Assembly: GCF_001428565.1 (NCBI RefSeq)
Contig: NZ_LMIA01000013.1
Span: 71,029 to 135,028 of the forward strand
Source: Nocardioides sp. Root190
Lineage (GTDB): Bacteria > Actinomycetota > Actinomycetes > Propionibacteriales > Nocardioidaceae
Length of the DNA: 64,000 bases
Direction of reading: 5' to 3'
The translations under genes were made by a program, and so were the position numbers. The notes below the pieces were generated by a model that was not told the DNA's origin, ran no database searches, and worked only from the letters and a program-made list of their open reading frames with translations. This document shows, piece after piece, positions 23,759 to 32,072 of the stretch; the stretch's first letter is position 1; the number at the start of each line of letters is the position of its first letter.

Positions 23759-26700
23759 GTGAGCGTCCAGCCCCATCAGCCCATGCAGGTCTTCGCGGAC
23801 CACGTCGCCGACTACGCCTTGGCCGGCTGGCCCTGCGTCTTCCCGGTGCCCAGCCAGGAGAAGCACCCGCCGCCGGTCGGCTTCACCGGCGCGGCCGGGC
23901 GCGACACCGAGCCCGCGCAGCTCGTCGCGTGGGTTGGCAGCCACCCAGGTCACTCGATCGCGCTGCGGATGCCGGACGGTGTCCTTGGGATCGATGTTGA
24001 CCAGTACGTGAAGAAAGGTGTCCAGAAGCGCGGAGCCGAGACGCTGGCCGCCTGCGAGCAGCGCTGGGGACCACTGCCGGCGACCTGGTCGAGCACCGCC
24101 CGCGGCACCGAGGCTGGCCCGGGGCTGTCCCGGATCATGCTGTTCCGGGCACCGCCCCAGCGCTACGCCACCAAGCTGCAGGGCACCCAGCCCGACGGCA
24201 CGGTGACCGGCGACATCGAGATCATCCAGCGCCACCACCGCTACACCGTCGTGGCCCCGTCACCGCACGAGGTCGGCGGCGCCTACCGCTGGTACGACCC
24301 TGCCGGTCGGCCCGTCGACACTCCCCCGAGGCCCGAGGAGCTCGCCGAGCTGCCCGCCACCTGGGTGCAGGGCCTCCTCGAGCACGCGACCGAGCAGGGA
24401 CCGGCCGCTGCGGACCATGCCAGCGGTCACGCCCTGCTCGACCAGCTGCTCGACGACTGGCGTCCGGAGTGCGCCGAGATCACCGACGTCCGGCTCATCG
24501 CGCTCGAGGAGCTCACCCGGGCCGACGCTGGTTCCCGCCACGACGCGATGACCGCGAGGGTCCACCACCTGGTGCAGATCGCTGCGTCGGGACATGCCGG
24601 CTTCGCGAGCGCCGTGCTCGAGCTGCGCACCGTGTGGGACCGGGTCACCGAGGGTGAGGACCGCAGCGCCGAGTTCGACCAGATGCTGCTCACCAGCGCC
24701 CGCAAGGCCGTCACGGCCCACGGCGCCGTGCAGCAGCCGAACGAGCCCTGTCTGACCGGTGGCACGGTGCTGCAGATCCAGGCTCCGACGCCGGGCGACG
24801 ACCGGCCAGCGGACCCCACGCGGCCCGAGCTGATGGGCGTCGAGCCCGACCAGCAGTGGAGCATCCGCAGCTACATCGGCGTCGAGGCGTTCGACCCCTT
24901 GGCACAGCTCGACCAGAAGCTCGCCGACCACGTGCTGGCGCGCACCGCGCCAGCGGTTCGGTACGCCTACGACTCCAGGACGTGGCTCATGCGCCTCAAC
25001 GACCGCTGGGAGACGCGCCGTGAGCTCGCCCCGTGGCTCGTCGCGGAGGTTGCCTGGCTGATGCCTCTCGGCGACCCGACGGCCGAGAAGGGCTCGGACC
25101 CCCACACCCGTGCGGCCGTGCGCCAGCGGCTCATGACCAACGCCGGCGCCAAGGCCGTCGCTGGGAAGATCGACGCCCTGGTCGCAGCCGGCACCTACCC
25201 CGGCTCGGTCGCCCTCGGTGATCTCGACGCCGACCCGGAGGTGCTTTGGGCAGGAGGTGTGCCGTGGTCCCTGCGGTTCAGCGACACCGTGCCAGTGCTG
25301 GCCGAGCACATCGACCCGAACACCCCGCACATGCACAGCTGCGGCGTCACACCGGCCGTCGTACCGACCCCGATGTGGGACGCCTTCGTGGCCGCGGTGT
25401 GGCCCGACCCCGGCACCCGGGCGTGGGCGCTGCGCGTGCTCTCAATCGCGTTCACCGGCTACGCCGACCGCGCGCTGCCGGTGCTGCTCGGCGAGACCGG
25501 TCGCGGCAAGACCCAGGTCGTCGACCTGCTGATGAGCGTGCTGGGGTCCTACGCCCACGCGGCCAACCCGAAGCTGCTCACCAACACCGGCGCCCACGAC
25601 ACCATCCGCTACTCGCTCAAGGGCCGCAGGTTGTCCTTCATCGACGAGGCACCGGCCGAGAACCGCGCCGGCCAGGAGCACCTCAAGCAGCTCACCGGCG
25701 GCGGCGAGATCACCGCCAACCAGATGCACAAGGACCCGATCACCTTCCGGCCCACCCACACCCTCGTGCTCACCGCCAATGACGAGCCGCTGCTCACCGA
25801 CCCGGCCGTGCGGGCCCGCGTCCGGCTCATCCCGTGCGAGGGCGACCCCGAGCAGGTCCGGGCCAGCCGTGCGGCCATCGGGTCGGTGCGCTCGTCCGGC
25901 TGGCGCACCGAAGCGCCCGGAGTCCTGGCCTCGATGCTGCGCGAGGCCGCCGGATGGTTGTCGGACCCCAGCACCGGGTCCATGGCGGCGGCGCCGGAGC
26001 ACCTGATGTACCTCGCCGAGCACCTCGGCGCCGAGCAGGACCCGGTCACCGTGTGGCTCGAGGAGGAGACCGAGCCTTTCGCAGCCGGCACCCCAAGCCG
26101 CGAGCTCTACCAGGCCTTCCGGGCCTCCTGCCAGCGATCAGGCCACCGCAACGACCTGATCCCCACGGAGACCCGCTGGGGGCGCGAGCTTCACCGCCGC
26201 GGTTACCCGAGCGTCCACACCAAGAACGGCAAGCGCAGGGCGCTCAGGATTCGCTCCGGCGGCTTCCTGCCCGGTATGCCTGACCCGTCACCCTCCGTGG
26301 CCGCTCAGGACGCCAGCACGAATCCGCTGCCGCCTCAGACCGCCCCCGTTCTGTCGACGGGTGACGGGTTGAGCCCCAAAGGTGACGGGTTGGTGACGGG
26401 TTTGAACCCCAACCCGTCACCCCTGTTTCCGCAGGTCAACCCCGGTGTTTCTGTGGAGGGTGACGGGTATGACGGGTTGAACCCAACTCTTACACGCACG
26501 CACACGCCCGCACACACGCAGGAGCGGCAACCCGGAAGTACCCGTCAACCCGTCACCCCGACTGTGCCAGCGAGCCCCGCGAGGCGCTGCCGCGAATGCG
26601 GCGGGACGACTGGCGCGAAGGGGACGCACGACAGCGACTGCGCCATCGGGCTGGCTGCCCAGGCGAAAACCGAGGCGGCCCGGGCGAAGCGGTCCGAGGC

Positions 26701-28585
26701 AGCAGCAGCGAAGCGTCTGGAGGCGATCGCAGCTGCTGCTGGCGCGAAGGTCAGCCTGCCCGCCCTGCTGACCAGGGACGGCACGATCCGCTCGATCACC
26801 CTCGAGCAGGCCGACGCCCTGCTCGCCACCATCACCGGCGAGGACGGAACCGGCGAACTCACGGTCGACGTCGAGCACACGGGCTACCCGATCGGGCACC
26901 GCCACTACGCACTGCGCACGATCCAGCTCGGTGACGAGAACCTCGCTGTGGTCCTTGACCACGAGGGTCCCGATGCCTTCGCGCACGACGAGATCGCTCG
27001 CCGGCACCTCGCTGCGGCCCGCGTCCTGCACGCCCACTCCGCCAGCGCTGACATCGTGCCGCTGGCCGTGGCCGGCCTGGTCGAGGCCGAGGAGGCGTGG
27101 AGCCGGATGGTCGATACCGGCACGCTCGCCAAGATCGCCGACCCCGCCCTGACCGGCAACAGCGACGACCTCAAGGGCCTGGCCAAGTCGATGCTCGGAG
27201 ACCTCGCGCTCGCCCCCACCGCGGACGCAGCCAGGGCCGAGCTGTTCAGGGCCGGCAAGTGGAAGACCGACATCGAGGTCACCCACGAGATCGAGCAGTC
27301 TGGATGGGCCCAGGTAGACCACCACAGCGAGACCATGGCCCGCTACGACGGAGCCGACGTGCTCGACTGCGCGGCCCTCGCGCGGCGGCTCCCGGCGCTC
27401 GAGCCCGAGCAACTGCACCGCGAACGGACGGCGCAGCGGATGACCGCGCGCGTGGCACACACCGGCTTCCGGTTCGTGCCCGAGCAGATCGACCGCCTCC
27501 ACGAGGAACACGCGACCGCCAAGGCCCAGCTTGCCGCCCTGATCCCGGTGGAGAACCCCGGCAGCAACACCCAGCTCGGCGGCATGCTCACCGCGATGGG
27601 TGCCGCGTTGCCTCGCACCAGCACCGGCAAGCCCTCGGTCGCCAAGGGCGTGCTCGAGCCGATCGCCGGCCCTCGCGGGTCCGAGCGCACTTGGGCAACC
27701 GAGGCGATCAGCGACGTCCAGCACCTGGCGCGGGTGATCCTCGACTGGCGGCACGCAGACACCGCGCTCAAGCTATTCCTCGACCCCTGGCGCGACATGG
27801 TGCACAACGGGGACGGCCGTGCCCGCTCGACCGTGCACACCCTCGGCGCTGACACCGGACGCATGTCCTCGGTCCGGTTCAACCTGCAGCAGATCAGCCG
27901 CGAAGGCGGCATGCGCGCGTGCATCTCTGCCGACCCCGGGCACCTGCTCATCACCGCCGACTTCGCCTCGGTCGAGATCCGGGTAGCAGCGGCCCTGAGC
28001 CAGGACCAGGCACTGATCGAGATGCTGCTCAACGGCGTGGACCTTCACGCCGAGATCGCCAAGCTCGTGTGGGGCGCCAGTTTCACGAAGTCCAACCGCT
28101 ACATGGCCAAGCGCAAGGTCTTCGGCCGGATCTATGGCCAGGGAGTCGAGGGCATGGCCCGAACGGACGGCGCCGGGGTGGACGTGGCTCGCAGCGTCAT
28201 CTCAGCCATGGACGCGATGACGCCCGGCCTGACCCAGTGGAGTCACATGATCCGCGGCGGTGTCGAAGCTGGGCGGACCCGCTACCCGACGTACGCCGGT
28301 CGCGTGATCCACCTGCCCAAGATCGCGCCTCACGCCGGCCCGAACTACGCCATCCAAGGCACCGCTCGCGAACTCCTGATCGACGCACTCCTGCGCTGGG
28401 AGCAGACCCCTTGGGGCCACTGCACGCTGATGCCGGTACACGACGAGATCCTCGCGATGGTGCCCGAGAGCGAGGCTGCGGAGGCGACCGAGGCGCTGAA
28501 GGCGTGCATGGCCACCGAGCTCTACGGCGTCCCGATCGTGGCCGAGGCCGACGAGCCGAGCTTCGAGTGGAAGGACTCAGCTTGA
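23759..28585 (+). CDS. Primase-polymerase / SF3 helicase / family A DNA polymerase fusion
   Basis: 1608 aa in one open frame from GTG 23759, nine bases after GAGGAG. Domains: PrimPol (residues ~5-210, acidic motif GIDVD near 78, basic HHRYTVV); a middle region; SF3 helicase with Walker A GETGRGKT near 578 and FIDEAPAENR then LTANDEPLL; a repetitive linker ~840-935; a Cys motif CRECGG near 943; a DnaQ-like exonuclease region starting VDVEHTG near 1038; and a PolA palm with motif A DFASVEIRV near 1401, motif B KRKVFGRIYGQG, and motif C VHDEI near 1560. It could prime, unwind, copy and proofread phage DNA alone. Separate genes are more usual. Exonuclease competence is uncertain. Confidence 0.88.
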   Translation: MSVQPHQPMQVFADHVADYALAGWPCVFPVPSQEKHPPPVGFTGAAGRDTEPAQLVAWVGSHPGHSIALRMPDGVLGIDVDQYVKKGVQKRGAETLAACEQRWGPLPATWSSTARGTEAGPGLSRIMLFRAPPQRYATKLQGTQPDGTVTGDIEIIQRHHRYTVVAPSPHEVGGAYRWYDPAGRPVDTPPRPEELAELPATWVQGLLEHATEQGPAAADHASGHALLDQLLDDWRPECAEITDVRLIALEELTRADAGSRHDAMTARVHHLVQIAASGHAGFASAVLELRTVWDRVTEGEDRSAEFDQMLLTSARKAVTAHGAVQQPNEPCLTGGTVLQIQAPTPGDDRPADPTRPELMGVEPDQQWSIRSYIGVEAFDPLAQLDQKLADHVLARTAPAVRYAYDSRTWLMRLNDRWETRRELAPWLVAEVAWLMPLGDPTAEKGSDPHTRAAVRQRLMTNAGAKAVAGKIDALVAAGTYPGSVALGDLDADPEVLWAGGVPWSLRFSDTVPVLAEHIDPNTPHMHSCGVTPAVVPTPMWDAFVAAVWPDPGTRAWALRVLSIAFTGYADRALPVLLGETGRGKTQVVDLLMSVLGSYAHAANPKLLTNTGAHDTIRYSLKGRRLSFIDEAPAENRAGQEHLKQLTGGGEITANQMHKDPITFRPTHTLVLTANDEPLLTDPAVRARVRLIPCEGDPEQVRASRAAIGSVRSSGWRTEAPGVLASMLREAAGWLSDPSTGSMAAAPEHLMYLAEHLGAEQDPVTVWLEEETEPFAAGTPSRELYQAFRASCQRSGHRNDLIPTETRWGRELHRRGYPSVHTKNGKRRALRIRSGGFLPGMPDPSPSVAAQDASTNPLPPQTAPVLSTGDGLSPKGDGLVTGLNPNPSPLFPQVNPGVSVEGDGYDGLNPTLTRTHTPAHTQERQPGSTRQPVTPTVPASPARRCRECGGTTGAKGTHDSDCAIGLAAQAKTEAARAKRSEAAAAKRLEAIAAAAGAKVSLPALLTRDGTIRSITLEQADALLATITGEDGTGELTVDVEHTGYPIGHRHYALRTIQLGDENLAVVLDHEGPDAFAHDEIARRHLAAARVLHAHSASADIVPLAVAGLVEAEEAWSRMVDTGTLAKIADPALTGNSDDLKGLAKSMLGDLALAPTADAARAELFRAGKWKTDIEVTHEIEQSGWAQVDHHSETMARYDGADVLDCAALARRLPALEPEQLHRERTAQRMTARVAHTGFRFVPEQIDRLHEEHATAKAQLAALIPVENPGSNTQLGGMLTAMGAALPRTSTGKPSVAKGVLEPIAGPRGSERTWATEAISDVQHLARVILDWRHADTALKLFLDPWRDMVHNGDGRARSTVHTLGADTGRMSSVRFNLQQISREGGMRACISADPGHLLITADFASVEIRVAAALSQDQALIEMLLNGVDLHAEIAKLVWGASFTKSNRYMAKRKVFGRIYGQGVEGMARTDGAGVDVARSVISAMDAMTPGLTQWSHMIRGGVEAGRTRYPTYAGRVIHLPKIAPHAGPNYAIQGTARELLIDALLRWEQTPWGHCTLMPVHDEILAMVPESEAAEATEALKACMATELYGVPIVAEADEPSFEWKDSA
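26283..26557. repeat. Iteron cluster inside the replication gene (candidate origin)
   Basis: Seven exact copies of GGTGACGGGT in 275 bases: direct at 26360, 26381, 26392 and 26459; inverted at 26283, 26412 and 26548. Near-copies start at 26469 and 26540. A CA-rich low-complexity stretch sits at about 26490-26520. The cluster lies in the codons of the linker between helicase and polymerase domains, as lambda ori lies within O. Proposed origin of phage replication. Confidence 0.65.
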
Positions 28586-29400
28586 GCACCCCGACCTGCC
28601 AGCACTGCCGCTGCGAGACGACCGACGATCTCGCGCTGTGCCCTCGTTGCCTGCGCACCGGCCGGCACGCCTTGAGCAACATCGCGGCGTACTACGCCGA
28701 CCTCGATCGCGTCCCGACCGGCGGCGCGCCAAGGCGCAGCAGGAGCGCGACCCCGGACCCGACAGCGGTCGCAGCTGCGGCCATCGTGCTCGACCCGGTC
28801 ACGGCCGCTGACGCCGACGCGACGAACACGCTGCGGACGTGGGCGCGGGCGCTGGTCGACGACCGGCCCGGCATCAGCCCGCCGCCGGCACGAGTCCCCG
28901 AGCTCACCGCCTGGCTCGCCGAGCACCTGGCCTCAGTGGCCACGCTGCCCTGGGCCGGCGACCTGAACCGCGACCTGCTCGGTGTCGAGCGACTGCTGAA
29001 GCGGGTGGCCGAGCGGGCGCGCACCGGGAACTACCTCGGTACCTGCGGCCATGACCTGGACGAGCAGCCGTGCCTGCAGCCGCTGTACGCCAGCCACGAC
29101 GAGCGCTGGGTCACCTGCCGATGCGGCATGCGCTGGGACGTGGGCGTACGACGCCAGCAGCTGGTGCGAGCAGCCGAGGACGAACTGGCCCCGGTGGCCG
29201 TGATCGCGCGTCTCGCCGCCGTGTTCACGGGCGAGGTGAGCGTGGGCCGGCTCGAGGTGCGCATCCGGCAGTGGAGTGCGAGGGGCAAGGTCACCCACGT
29301 CACGACGAAGGTCATCGACGGCAGGCCGCGCAAGGTCTACCGAGTGGGCGACGTGCTCGACCTGTTGACCTCGGACACGCCGAGTCGGGGTGCGCGGTGA
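28582..29400 (+). CDS. Zinc-ribbon / winged-helix phage protein
   Basis: 272 aa from TTG 28582 overlapping the polymerase stop. The N-terminus CQHCRC...CPRC is a zinc ribbon, and a second Cys group CGHD...CRCGMRW lies near residue 165. The C-terminal 70 residues (VAVIARLAAVFTGEVSVGRLEVRIRQWSARGKV then KVYRVGDVLDLL) look like a winged helix. Probably a DNA-binding regulator at the junction of replication and late genes. Confidence 0.7.
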   Translation: MSTPTCQHCRCETTDDLALCPRCLRTGRHALSNIAAYYADLDRVPTGGAPRRSRSATPDPTAVAAAAIVLDPVTAADADATNTLRTWARALVDDRPGISPPPARVPELTAWLAEHLASVATLPWAGDLNRDLLGVERLLKRVAERARTGNYLGTCGHDLDEQPCLQPLYASHDERWVTCRCGMRWDVGVRRQQLVRAAEDELAPVAVIARLAAVFTGEVSVGRLEVRIRQWSARGKVTHVTTKVIDGRPRKVYRVGDVLDLLTSDTPSRGAR

Positions 29401-29413
29401 GCAGTCGTGCTAC

Positions 29414-29445
29414 GGTTTGTCACGTCCAACTGTTGGTGGCAAACC
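29414..29445. other. Stem-loop before the packaging genes
   Basis: GGTTTG at 29414-29419 pairs with CAAACC at 29440-29445, with an inner CCAAC/GTTGG stem. It stands in the 90-base gap before the HNH gene. It may be part of a cos/pac site, a terminator of early transcription, or a late regulatory element; sequence alone does not decide. Confidence 0.4.
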
Positions 29446-29490
29446 CTGCCCTGAACACGTTGGACGTTCTGCATTTCAGGGGCGCCCACC

Positions 29491-29784
29491 GTGGCTAAGC
29501 CCAGGTACGGCTGGTCTCATCAGCAAGAGCGCGAGCAGTGGCGGGCCGTGGTGGCTGCAGGCCAGGCCTACTGCGCTGAGCCTGTGTGCTTGATGCGATC
29601 GCGGTTCATCCCGCCGGCCCTCGCCCCGACGCAGCTCTGGCACGTGTGCCATGACCCGAGTGGCCAAGTGGTCATCGGCGTGGGGCACCGCAGGTGCAAC
29701 CTCGCGGAGGCAGCGCGCCGGGGCAACCGGATGCGCCGCCGGCGCCCGCCCCGCGCCCAAAAATCGGGCCGCTGGGTGATCTGA
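29491..29784 (+). CDS. HNH endonuclease
   Basis: 97 aa from GTG 29491. The zinc/HNH elements are CAEPVC, the LWHVCHD core and GHRRCNLAEAARRGN. Small HNH proteins just upstream of terminase genes assist cleavage of cos DNA in many actinophages and other long-tailed phages. Position here matches exactly. Basic C-terminus (RMRRRRPPRAQK). Confidence 0.82.
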   Translation: MAKPRYGWSHQQEREQWRAVVAAGQAYCAEPVCLMRSRFIPPALAPTQLWHVCHDPSGQVVIGVGHRRCNLAEAARRGNRMRRRRPPRAQKSGRWVI

Positions 29785-29902
29785 GCTCGACCCCCGGGGC
29801 CCCTCGGAAGTTCAGGCCGAGGCCTTCCTGACCGCCGCCGTCTTGCGGCTTCTCTCTCCGACCCATCAGCCCGATCGTCTCGGGACACCGAGGAGGTACC
29901 GG

Positions 29903-30346
29903 GTGCCGTCGTACACGCTGGAGTGCGGCTGTGGCTGTGGCACGTTCGAGGCCAAGAGCCCGCGGGCCCGCTGGAAGACGCCCGGGTGCAAGAAGCGCGC
30001 CCAGCGCGAGGCCGCCGGCACCGCAGGCGCTGACCCGACCGCTGGCCTGAAGCCGGAGGACCCGCTGGTCACGGCCGTGCGCAAGGACCTCGCCGCAGCG
30101 AACCAGCTCGAGACCGTCGACGGGCAGATCGCGCTGCACCTGGCCAAGCAGGTCAAGGCCGCCACCGGCACCGCTGCCGGCTCGCTCGCCAAGGAGCTGC
30201 GCCAGGTGCTCGACCGCATCGGCGCGACGCCGGCCCCTACTCCGGCCGGCGACCAGCCGAAGACGGCCGAGGTCGAGGACGACGAGGTAACCGAAGCCAG
30301 GAGGCGACGTGAGGCCAAGGCCCGCGAAGCGGCTGATCGAGCCTGA
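29903..30346 (+). CDS. Probable small terminase subunit
   Basis: 147 aa from GTG 29903 after AGGAGGTACCGG. An N-terminal Cys motif (LECGCGCGTF...CKKRAQRE) is followed by a helical segment with QIALHLAKQVKAATGTAAGSLAKELRQVLDRI, then a Pro/acid tail and a basic end. It sits directly before, and overlaps, the large terminase, the usual place of the small subunit. Assigned by position and layout, not by clear homology. Confidence 0.6.
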   Translation: MPSYTLECGCGCGTFEAKSPRARWKTPGCKKRAQREAAGTAGADPTAGLKPEDPLVTAVRKDLAAANQLETVDGQIALHLAKQVKAATGTAAGSLAKELRQVLDRIGATPAPTPAGDQPKTAEVEDDEVTEARRRREAKAREAADRA

Positions 30347-31835
30347 CTTCTGGACGTGCCCGCACGGCGTTCGGCAGCGCCCCGAGCCGTCGCTGACCTA
30401 CGGGCCCGAGGTCGCGGAGGTCTGCGCCGCAGCCGGCTACGAGCCGGACGCCCAGCAGGAGCTCGGCCTGGACATGATCTTCGCGATCCGCCCCGACGGC
30501 TCGCCAGCCACGTTCGAGTTCTGCGTGATCTGCTCGCGGCAGAACCTCAAGACCGGGCTCTTCCTGCAGACCGTCATCGGGTGGCTCTACGTGCTCGACG
30601 TGCCGGAGATCGTCTGGTCCGCCCACGAGATGTCGACGACTCGCGCGGCACAGCGCGACCTCGCGAACCTGCTGCGCGCGGCCCCGAGCCTGCAGAAGCG
30701 GATGCTCGCCCAGAAGAACGAGGGCATCTACGACGCCAACGGCGAGGAGCGGATCGAGCTCGCCAACGGCCAGACGATCTGGTTCAAGGCCCGAACCCGC
30801 GACGGCGGTCGCGGCCTGGGCAAGCCCAAGCTGGTGCTCGACGAGGCCTTCGCACTGAAGAAGTCGATGATGGGCGCGGTCATCCCGATTCTGCTGGCTC
30901 AGCACGAGCCGCAGGTGCTTTATGGCTCCTCGCCCGGCAAGGCCGACAGCGAGCAACTGCGCGACCTCCGCGAGCGCGGCCGCAAGCATCTCTCGCCGAC
31001 GATGACGTACCTCGAGTGGGGCGGCAAGCCGCTCCCGCCGTGCGAGGACGAGAAGTGCCAGCACCCGAAGACCGGCCTCGAGCAGGGCGCGCCGTGCGTG
31101 CTCAACCGCATCGAGATCATCGTCGAGCGCAACCCGGCGACGGCGACGGGCCGGATGCCGATCGAGAACCTGGCCAACGTCCGCCAGGCGATGCCGACCG
31201 ACGAGTGGCGCCGCGAGTGCATGGGCGAGTGGGAGGAGCCGGCATCCGCTGGCGCCACATCGATCTTCCCGAACTGGTCCGACGGAATCGGCGAGCCGAT
31301 CGAGCTGCCCGAGACCCCGGCCGCAATCGGCATCGCGGTGTCGGTCAGCCGGGCCTGGGCCTCGATCGCCGCGGGCTCCCCCGTCGAGGTGCTCGAGGAC
31401 CCCGACGACCCCGAGTCCGAGCCCGTCGAGCGCTCCTACGTGGCCCCGGTCGACCGCCGCGAGGGAGTCGGCTGGCTTGTGGCCGAGGTGAAGCGCATCC
31501 AGGACGCCACCGACTGCGTTGTGGTCATGGACTCCAAGGGCCCAGGCAAGAGCCTCATCAAGGACTTCGAGGAGGCCGACGTCGCGCTCGAGCTCATCGA
31601 CGTCGACGAGGTCGCCGAAGCCACGGCGCGCTTCTCGGACAAGGTCCGCGAGACCCGCCTGCTGCACCCCGAAGCCGCCGAGCTCGACGAGGCCGTCGAG
31701 GGCGCGGTGTGGCGCTACTACAACGACCGCCCGCTCGTCGGGCGCCGCCAGTCCGGCGGCGAGGTCGACATGCTCGAAGCGGCGATCCTCGCCGACTACG
31801 GCGCCGGCAAGTACGGCGCAATCACTCTCGGCTGA
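30309..31835 (+). CDS. Large terminase subunit
   Basis: 508 aa from GTG 30309 preceded by AGGAGG. The packaging ATPase has ICSRQNLKTG as the Walker-A-like loop, LVLDEAFAL as Walker B and LYGSSPGKAD as coupling motif. The C-terminal nuclease domain has VVVMDSKGPGKSL, DEVAEATARFSDKVRE and GGEVDMLEAAILAD. Drives DNA into proheads with the portal. Length fits siphoviruses. Confidence 0.93.
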   Translation: MRPRPAKRLIEPDFWTCPHGVRQRPEPSLTYGPEVAEVCAAAGYEPDAQQELGLDMIFAIRPDGSPATFEFCVICSRQNLKTGLFLQTVIGWLYVLDVPEIVWSAHEMSTTRAAQRDLANLLRAAPSLQKRMLAQKNEGIYDANGEERIELANGQTIWFKARTRDGGRGLGKPKLVLDEAFALKKSMMGAVIPILLAQHEPQVLYGSSPGKADSEQLRDLRERGRKHLSPTMTYLEWGGKPLPPCEDEKCQHPKTGLEQGAPCVLNRIEIIVERNPATATGRMPIENLANVRQAMPTDEWRRECMGEWEEPASAGATSIFPNWSDGIGEPIELPETPAAIGIAVSVSRAWASIAAGSPVEVLEDPDDPESEPVERSYVAPVDRREGVGWLVAEVKRIQDATDCVVVMDSKGPGKSLIKDFEEADVALELIDVDEVAEATARFSDKVRETRLLHPEAAELDEAVEGAVWRYYNDRPLVGRRQSGGEVDMLEAAILADYGAGKYGAITLG

Positions 31836-31844
31836 GGAGGCCCC

Positions 31845-32072
31845 ATGAGCACCACCACCAGCGCACCGAAGCCCGGAGTCGGCCCCCTGGTCGAGCTCCT
31901 CGGCGTGCTCGTGGTCGTGCTCGGCGCCGGCTTCATCGTGGCCGCAGCCGCCCAGGTCTCCACCGCCCTGGCCTGCCTGGCCGCCGGCGTCTTCCTGATC
32001 GTGGGAGGCATCGTTGCGGTCTACGTCGCCGCGGTGCTCGAGGCCAAGCCCCCGGCGAAGGCCGCGCCGTGA
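31845..32072 (+). CDS. Small membrane protein between terminase and portal
   Basis: 75 aa with two hydrophobic helices (VELLGVLVVVLGAGFIVAAA and ALACLAAGVFLIVGGIVAVYVAAV). ATG after GAGGAGGCCCC. Its stop overlaps the portal GTG. Membrane proteins here are known in some actinophages but have no settled role; not the likely holin, which lies near the endolysin. Confidence 0.7.
   Translation: MSTTTSAPKPGVGPLVELLGVLVVVLGAGFIVAAAAQVSTALACLAAGVFLIVGGIVAVYVAAVLEAKPPAKAAP

Noticed and set aside
23304..23762. Rightward gene from GTG 23304 through 23762
   Set aside because: Beyond about 15 codons it is only the mirror of the leftward zinc-ribbon gene; perhaps a truncated remnant.
26480..26525. CA/GC short repeats as a CRISPR array
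   Set aside because: There are no regular repeat-spacer units and no cas genes; the Cas4-like protein at 15765 is a phage recombination nuclease. The repeats fit an origin.
26283..26557. Iterons explained merely as codons for a repetitive peptide linker
   Set aside because: Copies occur in both orientations and in more than one reading phase, so peptide repetition alone does not explain them.
26417..27754. Leftward open frame of about 445 codons opposite the polymerase part
   Set aside because: Antisense shadow; no ribosome site and no protein-like motifs.
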